NCBI GenBank assembly: GCA_016715205.1
Contig: JADKBC010000006.1
Location: 76,628-140,627, forward strand
DNA from: Holophaga sp.
Lineage (GTDB): Bacteria > Acidobacteriota > Holophagae > Holophagales > Holophagaceae
Direction: 5' to 3'
DNA length: 64,000 nt
The position numbers and the translations under genes are program-made. Positions within the stretch are counted from its first letter, which is position 1. Every line of letters begins with the position of its first letter. This document shows positions 15,683-23,555 of this stretch, in pieces. The notes below the pieces were generated by a model. The model was not told where the DNA came from. It made no database searches and saw only the letters and a program-made list of their open reading frames with translations.

Positions 15683-17202
15683 GATTCAACCCTCTTCTTG
15701 CCCTGGAAGGTTTCCAGCTGGCGGCCTTCCGTATCCGTCAACAGTTGCTGGATGTCCAGAAGGAACACCATTCCTGCATCGGTTCGAGCCACTTTGGTGA
15801 TGTAGGCATTGGCCCCCGCCGCAGTCACCCGAGGCGGTTCTTCCAATCGGCGCTGGTCCACATTCTTGACTTCGTCGACGGCATCCACCACCAGGCCGGT
15901 GTGTACCCCTCCGATGGGCGTAATGATGATGCGGGAGAGGCTGGTCCGTTCTTTCCGAGGCAACCCAAATCGGTCCCGGAGATCGATGACCGGCATGACT
16001 TCGCCACGGAGATTCAGCACCCCATCAATAAAGGAGGGTGCCCTTGGCACGGGAGTAACCAGCCCAGCCATGATGATCTCGCGCACCTCGTGGAGCCTGA
16101 GGCTGAAGGCCTCTTCCCCAAGGCGGAACACCACCAAGGGCAGATCGTGGGATTCGACCACGGCTTCCTGAATATGGCGAGACGAAAGGGCGGTGCCCAT
16201 GGCGGCGATCTTTTCCTGATCTTCCCCCGCGATGACGTCCAGCACCTTGAGGAGGCTGACCATGCGGTCTGAGCGCACCACCACGCCCTCGAACTTGGCG
16301 GCTTCCGTTTCCGACAGGGTATGGGGCGTGGGGAGGATGTCTTCCTCGCGCACGCGGATGATTTCCTGGATGCCGTCCACGGCGATGCCGATGCGCGCTT
16401 CACCCAGGGAAAGCAGGATCACCATCTCCCGATGCGCCGCCGTGCCATCGTCCTCCACGTGCAGCAGCTGGATGAAATCCAACAAGGGCAGCACCTGGTC
16501 CCGAAGGCAGATCACACCCATCACATAGGAAGGTGCATCCGGCACCTTGGTGATGGAGGGCATTTCGATGATCTCTTCGACCATCTGCAGATTGATACCA
16601 AAGGATTCCCGACCCATGGCAAAGGTGACGTAGGGGAGCTCGTTCTCCACCTGTGCGAGGGAGCCCTCCAGGCCGATGCCACCAAAGACAGGCGCGCCAC
16701 TATTGTTCTCCAGCAACATCTCCCGTTGGCTGAATTCCGAGCTATCCAGGATCTTGTCGAGGTCGATGAGGGTGATGAGGCGGCTACCCACCGTCACCAT
16801 GCCCGCCAGGTAATCGCTCCGGACACCCGCCACCAGCGGCGGTGTGTCGCGAATGGTGAGGTCATCCAGCCGAATCACTTCGGCGACCGAATCCACCTGC
16901 AGGCCCGTAGGCTGACCGCCCAGGTTCAGGATGATGATGCGGGTTCTGGGCGTGGGTTGAGCCGGTGGCAGGTGAAACCGCAGGCGGCTATCCAGGACCG
17001 GGATGATGATGCCTCGAAGGTTCACCACACCCAGCACAAAGCTGGGCGCCCCCGGTACAGGGGTAATGGTGGTGCGAGGCGTGATTTCCTGCACCCGCTC
17101 GATATCGAGGCCAAATTCGACATTGTCCAGCGTGAACGTTACAAGCTGGCCGGAGGGAATGATGTCCCGTGCGTTCTTGGCCTGGAGATCGGCAGTGGCC
17201 AT
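15679..17202 (-). CDS. Triple CheW-domain scaffold protein
   Basis: A 507-residue protein made of three CheW domains in a row, at about residues 18-160, 182-320 and 345-490. Each has the CheW pattern (LVTFTLDNVEFGLDIERVQEI; YVTFAMGRESFGINLQMVEEI; LVVFRLGEEAFSLRLHEVREI) followed by a G-V-x-N/C-L-R-G/D turn. The second copy has CLRDQVLPLLDF where the others have NLRGIIIPVLD or NLRGEVMPVID, so it has diverged most. CheW domains bridge receptors and CheA P5. Three in one chain could build larger rings or a receptor-free scaffold. The gene lies three bases after the cheZ-like gene and overlaps cheA by four bases. Confidence 0.92.
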   Translation of the reverse strand: MATADLQAKNARDIIPSGQLVTFTLDNVEFGLDIERVQEITPRTTITPVPGAPSFVLGVVNLRGIIIPVLDSRLRFHLPPAQPTPRTRIIILNLGGQPTGLQVDSVAEVIRLDDLTIRDTPPLVAGVRSDYLAGMVTVGSRLITLIDLDKILDSSEFSQREMLLENNSGAPVFGGIGLEGSLAQVENELPYVTFAMGRESFGINLQMVEEIIEMPSITKVPDAPSYVMGVICLRDQVLPLLDFIQLLHVEDDGTAAHREMVILLSLGEARIGIAVDGIQEIIRVREEDILPTPHTLSETEAAKFEGVVVRSDRMVSLLKVLDVIAGEDQEKIAAMGTALSSRHIQEAVVESHDLPLVVFRLGEEAFSLRLHEVREIIMAGLVTPVPRAPSFIDGVLNLRGEVMPVIDLRDRFGLPRKERTSLSRIIITPIGGVHTGLVVDAVDEVKNVDQRRLEEPPRVTAAGANAYITKVARTDAGMVFLLDIQQLLTDTEGRQLETFQGKKRVES

Positions 17203-17205
17203 GGA

Positions 17206-17799
17206 TCAATCCTTCTGCTGGCTGCGCTTGAATTCCTCGATCACAGAGTCGGCGTGGCTTCTCCGTTCATCGGGTGTGGTGCCGGTGGTGGCGATGGTGC
17301 GGCTGATATTGGCCCGCTCGCCTTCGCTCTTCAGCCCCGTGCCCAGCAGTTCGATGATGTAGTCGTGGATTTGGCGCAGATGGAAGACGATGCGTTCCAA
17401 TTTTTGCCGGGTGATGTCCTGGAATTGCATCAGGTCCATGGCCTCATAGACCTTGTCTTGGATGGTTTTTCCCGAAGACATGATCTCGTGAAGCGCCTGC
17501 TGGACGCCCGCCTGCTGGGCATCGGGTTGCTGCATGACCTTGGTGATCAGGTCCTGCTGGCGAGAGACCAACTGGCTGATCAGATCCAGCTGATCCATCA
17601 CCTTATTGGTTTCGCGCTCGGTAACGGCAGTGACCGCATCAATTTCAGAAATGACCTGGCCATCTCGATCCGGGGCCGGGTCAGCCGCCCGCGGGGCGGA
17701 AACCGGAGCCGGTGCAGGTGATTCCTTCGCTTTCTTGCTTTTTGCCGCCGGCTTTGAGGCGCCAGCCGTCAGCAAGGCATCGATTTCAGACTGATCCAT
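17206..17799 (-). CDS. CheZ-like phosphatase with FliM-type N-terminal peptide
   Basis: A 197-residue soluble protein. The first residues, MDQSEIDALLTAG, match the CheY-P-binding peptide at the start of the switch protein FliM (core EIDALL). Residues about 15-47 are an Ala/Pro/Lys linker. The rest is long helices, with MQFQDITRQKLERIVFHLRQI at 124-144; D128 and Q132 form the CheZ catalytic D-x3-Q pair. The family member would dephosphorylate CheY-P, and the peptide could tether CheY-P as FliM does. An ideal GGGGG site precedes the ATG. It lies between the PilZ-REC gene and the triple-CheW gene. Confidence 0.82.
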   Translation of the reverse strand: MDQSEIDALLTAGASKPAAKSKKAKESPAPAPVSAPRAADPAPDRDGQVISEIDAVTAVTERETNKVMDQLDLISQLVSRQQDLITKVMQQPDAQQAGVQQALHEIMSSGKTIQDKVYEAMDLMQFQDITRQKLERIVFHLRQIHDYIIELLGTGLKSEGERANISRTIATTGTTPDERRSHADSVIEEFKRSQQKD

Positions 17800-17814
17800 G
17801 GGACCCCCGAGGCG

Positions 17815-18591
17815 CTATCCGAGCAGGGATTCGATCTTTTCTTTCAGCGTGTCGGGGGTGAAGGGTTTCACCACGTAGTTGTTCACGCCTGCCTGCAGGG
17901 CCGCCACGATGTCCTCCTTGGCGGCGTTGGTCGTCACCATGAGGATGGGGATGTTGGGATTCGATCCGCGCACGATGGTGACGAATTCGAGGCCATCCAT
18001 CTCGGGCATGTTCCAGTCTGTGATGATCATCTCCACGCCGCCCTGGCCCAGCTTCTCAAGCCCAGCCTTGCCGTGCTCCGCCTCGATCACATCGGCGTAG
18101 CCGATGCGGGAAAGGGTATTGATGATGATGCGACGCATCGTCGAAGAGTCGTCCACGATCAGGATTTTCAAGGGAGTCTCCTTTGAATGATTCGAGCTAG
18201 TTCGCATCCGCGGGGTGGCGGCTTCAATAAATTTTAGAAGCGCGGACCAGTCATCGGGATAGACATTAAGGAACTTTATTCCAAGTTCAAAACCGCTGGG
18301 ATCGATCTGTTCCACCCGCACCACCTGCCCTACCGCGACCAAGGGACGGGTTTCCTTGTCCAAGGGGGGGCCAAAGGTGTTTTGATGCTTGCCCCAACCC
18401 GGGATTTTGACCTCGAGCTTCAGCAGGGTGCCCAAGGGATATTCCCGGGCAGAACTCAGAAGCAGGCCGCCGCCGGAAACATCCTTGAAAACACTCTGGG
18501 AGGGGTTGGGCACACCGGAAAACGTCAATTCCTGAAAGCCCACGGTGGCGCCCATGGGAATACGGGTGAATTGTCGACGTTCCGAAGGCAT
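17815..18591 (-). CDS. PilZ domain fused to a CheY-like receiver
   Basis: A 258-residue protein. The N-terminal part (1-125) is PilZ-like, with ERRQFTR at 4-10 as the arginine motif and DVSGGG at 37-42 as the D/N-x-S-x2-G motif, the two c-di-GMP contacts of PilZ domains. Residues 141-258 are a receiver: acidic pair D147/D148, phosphoacceptor D192 (ITDWNMPEMDG), T220/T221 and K242 in VVKPF. It probably takes phosphate from the nearby CheA. The ATG at 18591 has GAGGAGG ten bases upstream. A TTG at 18171 with a perfect ribosome site may also give the receiver alone. Confidence 0.88.
   Translation of the reverse strand: MPSERRQFTRIPMGATVGFQELTFSGVPNPSQSVFKDVSGGGLLLSSAREYPLGTLLKLEVKIPGWGKHQNTFGPPLDKETRPLVAVGQVVRVEQIDPSGFELGIKFLNVYPDDWSALLKFIEAATPRMRTSSNHSKETPLKILIVDDSSTMRRIIINTLSRIGYADVIEAEHGKAGLEKLGQGGVEMIITDWNMPEMDGLEFVTIVRGSNPNIPILMVTTNAAKEDIVAALQAGVNNYVVKPFTPDTLKEKIESLLG
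18169..18184 (-). promoter_or_regulatory. Internal ribosome binding site and TTG start for a free CheY
   Basis: Inside the PilZ-REC frame the minus strand reads AAAGGAGACTCCCTTG, with GGAG six bases before the TTG codon of Leu141. From there the product would be a 118-residue single-domain receiver beginning KILIVDDSSTMRR, the normal start of CheY proteins. The site is stronger than that of many annotated starts here. It could give two products from one gene, or show that the join is recent. Confidence 0.5.
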
Positions 18592-18641
18592 GGCAGTGGA
18601 CCCTCCTCGATCCTTCGGCCGGGCAGGTCGGAGGCATGAAT

Positions 18642-20261
18642 TTAGTCGTTCCAAGGCACCTCGAAGGGGCGGACTTCGCTTTCGATGCCCTTGAGGGTGA
18701 ACCCATCCAGTTGTCGTAAATTTTTCAGGCCGATGATCTGAGCCGTCAGGGGGCCCACCACGATTTGCCCCGGTTTTGCGGCAGAACTCTCCAACCGCGA
18801 GGCCAGATTCACCGTGGCACCCATGACGGTATAGTCCATGCGCTTTTCGCAGCCAATATCCCCGGCAAAGGCTTCACCACTATTTACCCCGATGCGCATT
18901 TTGAGTTCAGGGTAGCCTTCCGGGCGGTTTTCGTTCATGAACAGCAGGGCCTGCTGCATGGCCACCGCGGCTTCCACCGCATGCAGCGCATGATCGGGAT
19001 CCGGTGCGGGCGCCCCGAAAAAGGCCATGATGGCGTCCCCGATGTATTTGTCCAGACTGCCCCCCCGGGCAAAAATCTGCTCGGTCAGCACTTCGAAGGA
19101 ACGGTTCAGGATCGAGGCCACCTGCAGGGGTTCCATGCCTTCACTCATTCGGGTGAAGCCCGAAATATCGGCAAAGAGGACGCTGATCTCGCAACGCTGG
19201 GCCTGCAGAAGGGGCGCATCCAGATTCTGGGCAGCCTTGAGAATCTCGCTGACGACCTGGGGGCTGTGATATCGCTCCAGGCGTTGCCGGAAACGGGAAT
19301 CCCGCTCGCGCTGCACCCCCACGGCCGCGAAATTGCCCATGGCCGACAAAAGGTGTTCATCCTCCCGTTTGAAACCACCCTTGTTCAGGCTGGATTCGAG
19401 ATAAATCACGCCCAGGGCCTGATCGTCCACGATCAGCGGGGTGCAGAGGGCGGAGGTGATGCCATGGATCTTGATGCTTTCGCCGCCTGAGAACCGCGGG
19501 TCCACCCGGGCGTCGGTGGTCAGGATGGTGACCCGATTGGTCATGGCCGTGCGGGCGATGGTGCGGCTAATGGGGGTCGTGATGGCCCCAGGTTTTTCCT
19601 CCCAGACAAGTTCGGGCACAAGCTCGCCGGTAGGGTCGGCCAGCAGGATGAATCCCCGCTGACAGGGAATCTGGCCAGTCACCAGGGTCATCACGGAATC
19701 CAACAGCTCTGGCAGGCTGGCGGCACGCAGCAACTGACCGGCCATGGTGGCCAAGCGCTGGAACAGGGCGCCCACTTCAAAGGGGGGTTTCTCGGCCTGG
19801 TGCTTGGCAAGCATGGCCTCCAGGCTGGTATGGGGCACGAGGATGCTGCCTGAGGCGTCAAAGGCTCGATCTTCAAAGGCGATTTTGGATTCTACGGTGC
19901 CCTTGGAGAGCCCCATGGTGGGAATGATGCCGGAGGAAAATGCGCCTACCGGCCCTGACCCGAGGTCCTTGATTTCCATCTCGGGGATCCATTGGATGGG
20001 TATTTCCCCGAGCAGCACCGTGTCGCCGCGCTTCAGCGGCAGGGGCACCGCCAGAGAGGCTCCATTCAGGGTGGACCCATTGAGGGATTTCATATCCATC
20101 GCATGGGGTATGCCGTCTTTGAGAAAAATCCGGCAATGAACGCGACTTACGGCATTGGAGGCCACCCGGATCGTGGCGGCATCACCCCGTCCCAGGGTCA
20201 GCCCTTCCTCGGTTAATTCCACCGAGTGCCGGGCACCTTCCACCAGCAGTGTGATTTTCAT
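18642..20261 (-). CDS. FHA-GAF-class III adenylate cyclase
   Basis: A 539-residue cytoplasmic signalling enzyme. Residues 1-95 form an FHA domain (LTLGRGDAATIRV, SRVHCRI, NGSTLNG) that binds phospho-Thr peptides. Residues about 165-315 are a GAF sensor domain. Residues about 350-530 are a class III cyclase domain with metal ligands D365 (FADISGFTRMSEG) and D409, the adenine-selecting K405 in DKYIGDAIMAFFG, and the MGATVNLASRLE segment. ATP-specific residues favour cAMP over cGMP. It is the first gene of the chemosensory operon, 50 bases before the PilZ-REC gene, which suggests cAMP is part of this pathway. The ribosome site is weak. Confidence 0.92.
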   Translation of the reverse strand: MKITLLVEGARHSVELTEEGLTLGRGDAATIRVASNAVSRVHCRIFLKDGIPHAMDMKSLNGSTLNGASLAVPLPLKRGDTVLLGEIPIQWIPEMEIKDLGSGPVGAFSSGIIPTMGLSKGTVESKIAFEDRAFDASGSILVPHTSLEAMLAKHQAEKPPFEVGALFQRLATMAGQLLRAASLPELLDSVMTLVTGQIPCQRGFILLADPTGELVPELVWEEKPGAITTPISRTIARTAMTNRVTILTTDARVDPRFSGGESIKIHGITSALCTPLIVDDQALGVIYLESSLNKGGFKREDEHLLSAMGNFAAVGVQRERDSRFRQRLERYHSPQVVSEILKAAQNLDAPLLQAQRCEISVLFADISGFTRMSEGMEPLQVASILNRSFEVLTEQIFARGGSLDKYIGDAIMAFFGAPAPDPDHALHAVEAAVAMQQALLFMNENRPEGYPELKMRIGVNSGEAFAGDIGCEKRMDYTVMGATVNLASRLESSAAKPGQIVVGPLTAQIIGLKNLRQLDGFTLKGIESEVRPFEVPWND

Positions 20262-20345
20262 TGAAGGGGGTCCAAGAAAGATGGATGGAGTCTAGCACAG
20301 GGGGTTTGGGGTCCGGGACGATACCCTATAGGGACGGAGCGTTCG

Positions 20346-21671
20346 ATGACCAAGGTAGGATTCATTTCGCTGGGCTGCCCGAAAAATCTTGTGGATAGCG
20401 AGGTCATGCTTGGGCACCTCAAACTCAAGGGCTTTACGCTGACCCGACAGATGGAGGAAGCCGAAGTCCTGGTGGTAAACACCTGCGGTTTCATTGATTC
20501 CGCCAAGAAGGAATCCATCGACTCCATTCTCGAGGCCGCGGCCATGAAACAGACCGGCGCCTGCCGCAAACTGATCGTGGCGGGCTGCATGGTGGAGCGG
20601 TACCGCGACGCCCTGCTGGCGGACATGCCCGAAATTGATGCCTGCCTGGGGACCCGGGACATCGAACACATTGCCGAAATCATTGGCGCTGATGATCGGC
20701 TGTTCGAGCCCGAGCGCAATCCGGGCTATCTCTACACCGAGGCCAGCCCGCGACTGCTGACCACCCCCAAATCCACGGCCTACCTCAAGATCAGCGAAGG
20801 CTGCGACCACGCCTGCGCCTTCTGCGCCATCCCCGGCATTCGCGGGCCCCAGCGCAGCCGCAGCATCGAGAGCATCCTGGCCGAGGCCCGCAATCTGGTG
20901 GCCCAGGGCATCCTGGAAATCAGCCTGGTAGGCCAGGACACCACCGATTTCGGCCGGGATCTGGGGGATCCCGATGGGCTTGAGAAGTTGGTGCGCGCCT
21001 TGGGCAAGGTGGAGGGCCTGCCCTGGTTCCGCATCCACTACAGCTATCCGAACCGCACCACCGAAGGTCTGCTGCGCGCCATGGCTGAAACGCCTAACTG
21101 TGTGAAGTACTTGGATATGCCCCTTCAGCACGCCGATGCCCGGGTGCTGAAGACCATGGCCCGGGGCGGCAGTCATGGGAGTTTCTTGAAACTGCTGAAA
21201 CAGGTGCGCCACCTTGTGCCGGACATTTCAATCCGGTCCAATTTCATCGTGGGCTTTCCCGGAGAAACGCCCGAGGCCTTCCAGACCCTGTTTGATTTCG
21301 TGCAGGAGGCCCAGTTCGAGCATGTGGGCGTGTTTACCTACTCGCTGGAAGAGGGTACGCCGGCCTATGAACTGGGTGATCCCGTTCCTAAACGCACCAA
21401 GGAAAGTCGGAAACGCAAGCTCCTGGAGATTCAGCAGAAAATCAGTCGAACCAAGAACCAGGCTCGGATTGGCCAGGTGTTGGATGTGCTGATTGAAGGC
21501 GTCCATGAGGAAACCGAACTGGTGCTGAAGGGACGCCACCAGGGCCAGGCCCCCGAGGTGGACGGCAACGTGCTCATCGTGGGGGGTGAACCCCAGGTGG
21601 GTGCCATCCAACCGGTGAAAATCACCCAGGCCCACGCCTACGATCTGGTGGGCGAAGTGGTGGCGCCATGA
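20346..21671 (+). CDS. rimO: Ribosomal protein S12 methylthiotransferase RimO
   Basis: A 441-residue radical-SAM enzyme that adds a methylthio group to an Asp of ribosomal protein S12. The N-terminal UPF0004 domain begins KVGFISLGCPKNLVDSE and carries cluster Cys residues (GCPKN, NTCGF, GCMVERY). The radical-SAM motif is CDHACAFCAIP at about residues 152-162, and a C-terminal TRAM domain follows. SLGCPKN and AIPGIRGPQRSRS distinguish RimO from MiaB. GGAG lies six bases before the ATG. It overlaps pgpA by ATGA. Confidence 0.97.
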   Translation: MTKVGFISLGCPKNLVDSEVMLGHLKLKGFTLTRQMEEAEVLVVNTCGFIDSAKKESIDSILEAAAMKQTGACRKLIVAGCMVERYRDALLADMPEIDACLGTRDIEHIAEIIGADDRLFEPERNPGYLYTEASPRLLTTPKSTAYLKISEGCDHACAFCAIPGIRGPQRSRSIESILAEARNLVAQGILEISLVGQDTTDFGRDLGDPDGLEKLVRALGKVEGLPWFRIHYSYPNRTTEGLLRAMAETPNCVKYLDMPLQHADARVLKTMARGGSHGSFLKLLKQVRHLVPDISIRSNFIVGFPGETPEAFQTLFDFVQEAQFEHVGVFTYSLEEGTPAYELGDPVPKRTKESRKRKLLEIQQKISRTKNQARIGQVLDVLIEGVHEETELVLKGRHQGQAPEVDGNVLIVGGEPQVGAIQPVKITQAHAYDLVGEVVAP

Positions 21672-22336
21672 ATCCCAAGGCGCCACGGTGGGCGTGGTGG
21701 GTGGCCACGGGGTTTGGCAGTGGGTATCTGAAACCGGCCCCAGGCACCTGGGGTAGCCTGTCGGCACTGCTGGCCTGGCTGGTCTTCACGGTCCTGATCC
21801 CCACCCCTTTTGCCACCTGGGCCATGCGTCATTCGGGCACGCCGCGGTTGTTCCTCGGCTATGGTGCCTTGGAGGTGGCCACGCCCTTTTCGGGCTTGCG
21901 GCTGGGGTCAGATCACCCGGGCTTGGCGGTGGGTTATTGGGCCATGGAAGCCCTGTTTCTGACCTTGCCAATCCTCATGATATGGCTGGCGGTGAAGGCT
22001 TCGGACCGGGTGGTGCGGGAGACCGGCCTTAAAGATCCCGGTTTCATCGTGGCCGATGAATGGGCTGGCATGTGGATCGCCCTGTGGCCCTTGCGCTGGC
22101 AGTTGGCCATGAACCTGCACCGCTTTTTTTCGCCCAACGTTTGGCGCTGCCTGCCGTTATTGCTGATTCCATTCCTGCTCTTCCGCCTTTTCGATATCTG
22201 GAAACCCTGGCCCATTCGCCAGATCCAGGTGCTGCCGGAGGGCCAGGGTGTGGTGGCCGACGATGTGGTGGCGGGGCTTTACGCGCTGATGGTGGTGCAA
22301 CTAGCGATGCCGATAATCCTTACCACTCTCAGGTGA
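21668..22336 (+). CDS. pgpA: Phosphatidylglycerophosphatase A
   Basis: A 222-residue membrane protein that removes the phosphate from phosphatidylglycerol phosphate in phospholipid synthesis. Family motifs are present in order: TGFGSGYLKPAPGTWGSL, DPGFIVADEWAGMWIAL (acidic metal site) and FRLFDIWKPWPIRQI...GVVADDVVAGL. Compared with the usual 160-180 residues, there is an insertion at about residues 40-95 that includes an extra hydrophobic stretch. It is coupled to rimO by a four-base overlap, and the next gene follows after ten bases. Confidence 0.9.
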   Translation: MNPKAPRWAWWVATGFGSGYLKPAPGTWGSLSALLAWLVFTVLIPTPFATWAMRHSGTPRLFLGYGALEVATPFSGLRLGSDHPGLAVGYWAMEALFLTLPILMIWLAVKASDRVVRETGLKDPGFIVADEWAGMWIALWPLRWQLAMNLHRFFSPNVWRCLPLLLIPFLLFRLFDIWKPWPIRQIQVLPEGQGVVADDVVAGLYALMVVQLAMPIILTTLR

Positions 22337-22346
22337 GGCGGGGGCC

Positions 22347-23555
22347 ATGGTTAACTCCAGTCCCTGTCTGGCTGCCCTATTACTGAGTGCAGCCTTGGGG
22401 GCAGCCCAACCCCAGGCGGGAATTCCCATCGAAAGCAGGCCCGGCGAACGGGTGATCCTCAAGGTAGAGGCTAAAACCGACCAGGGGCAAACCCGCACCC
22501 TGCGGATGCTCCTCGATACAGGTGCCCGGTTCTGTGTGGTCGACCGAGGGTCGGCCCCCGGTCTGGTAACGGGTATGTTCAAACTGCTGGAGGCCACCGG
22601 GTTTTCGGGGCGACCACGGCATGCCCTGAAGCGGACCTTGATTGAACTGCGATTGGGCCAGGTATCCCAAGCCTCGGTGCCGGTACTGGTGATGGATCTT
22701 TCCGAGCGGAACAAATGGCAGGACGAACCGGTGGACGGCCTGCTCGGGATGTCCTTTCTGGAGGACCGCCGTTTTCTGGTGGATCCTTTCCAAGCCACTT
22801 TTTCCTGGGAAGGCGAGGTGGCCCGACCTCGCACCATTCCTCTGAAGGCACGGGACGGCTACTTCTACCTTTCCGTGCAGGTGGCGGGCAAGGCTCAGGA
22901 AGCCCTTCTGGATACTGGCGCCAGCGGAACCATCTATGTGCCGTCGCCACCTCCGGGGATCCCCCTTGAAACCGATTGTGAGATGGGCAGCGGCATCGAT
23001 GGGTTTGCGAGGCTGGGCCGGGGCAGAGCGGATCTCGATCTCTTCGGGGAACGGTTTGTTCGACGCCCCTTTTGGAGTGGGGGCAGCGGTGCGGTGCTGG
23101 GTGCAGCTTTTCTTCTGGCCGGCCCCACTGTCTTCGATCTGAAGAGGCAGGTGCTGCAGGTATCCCTGGATGAAACGGGCAGGCTTCTGCGGGCGCCCTC
23201 GGTGCCGGGTGAGGTGTCTTTTCCCATTTGCTGGAACCGGAAAAAGCCGGAAGCCCTCCTTGAAGTGGCCCCCATGCCTACCTGTCATCGCTGGTATCTG
23301 GCGGGTTTTCGGCCGGGGGATCGGGTTCTGGCCGTGGGTCCCGATGTCGGCAAGGACCTGACGTTGACCCGTCTCAATGGCATGCTTCGGGATGGACAGG
23401 TGCTGGATTGGCACCTGCTTCGAGGCCGGAAAGCCCTGCACCTGCGCAATCCCAGCGAAGACCGACGCCGGGATCGGCTGGATGAACAGGATGAAGGAGA
23501 TGCGCTTAACCCCCGGTCTCTTCCAGCAACTGTGGCCACACCGAAGGCTCACTGA
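22347..23555 (+). CDS. Secreted double retropepsin-like aspartyl protease with PDZ-like end
   Basis: A 402-residue exported protein (signal peptide to about residue 20). It has two aspartyl-protease half-sites of the retropepsin type: LLDTGARFCVVD with D57 and LLDTGASGTIYV with D189, each followed about 70-80 residues later by a hydrophobic-Gly segment (VDGLLGMSFL; GAVLGAAFLL). One chain therefore carries both halves that retropepsins supply as a dimer. Near the C-terminus, LAGFRPGDRVLAVGPDVG looks like a PDZ carboxylate-binding region. It would act in the periplasm; the substrate is unknown. The last 50 bases overlap the convergent helicase gene. Confidence 0.75.
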   Translation: MVNSSPCLAALLLSAALGAAQPQAGIPIESRPGERVILKVEAKTDQGQTRTLRMLLDTGARFCVVDRGSAPGLVTGMFKLLEATGFSGRPRHALKRTLIELRLGQVSQASVPVLVMDLSERNKWQDEPVDGLLGMSFLEDRRFLVDPFQATFSWEGEVARPRTIPLKARDGYFYLSVQVAGKAQEALLDTGASGTIYVPSPPPGIPLETDCEMGSGIDGFARLGRGRADLDLFGERFVRRPFWSGGSGAVLGAAFLLAGPTVFDLKRQVLQVSLDETGRLLRAPSVPGEVSFPICWNRKKPEALLEVAPMPTCHRWYLAGFRPGDRVLAVGPDVGKDLTLTRLNGMLRDGQVLDWHLLRGRKALHLRNPSEDRRRDRLDEQDEGDALNPRSLPATVATPKAH

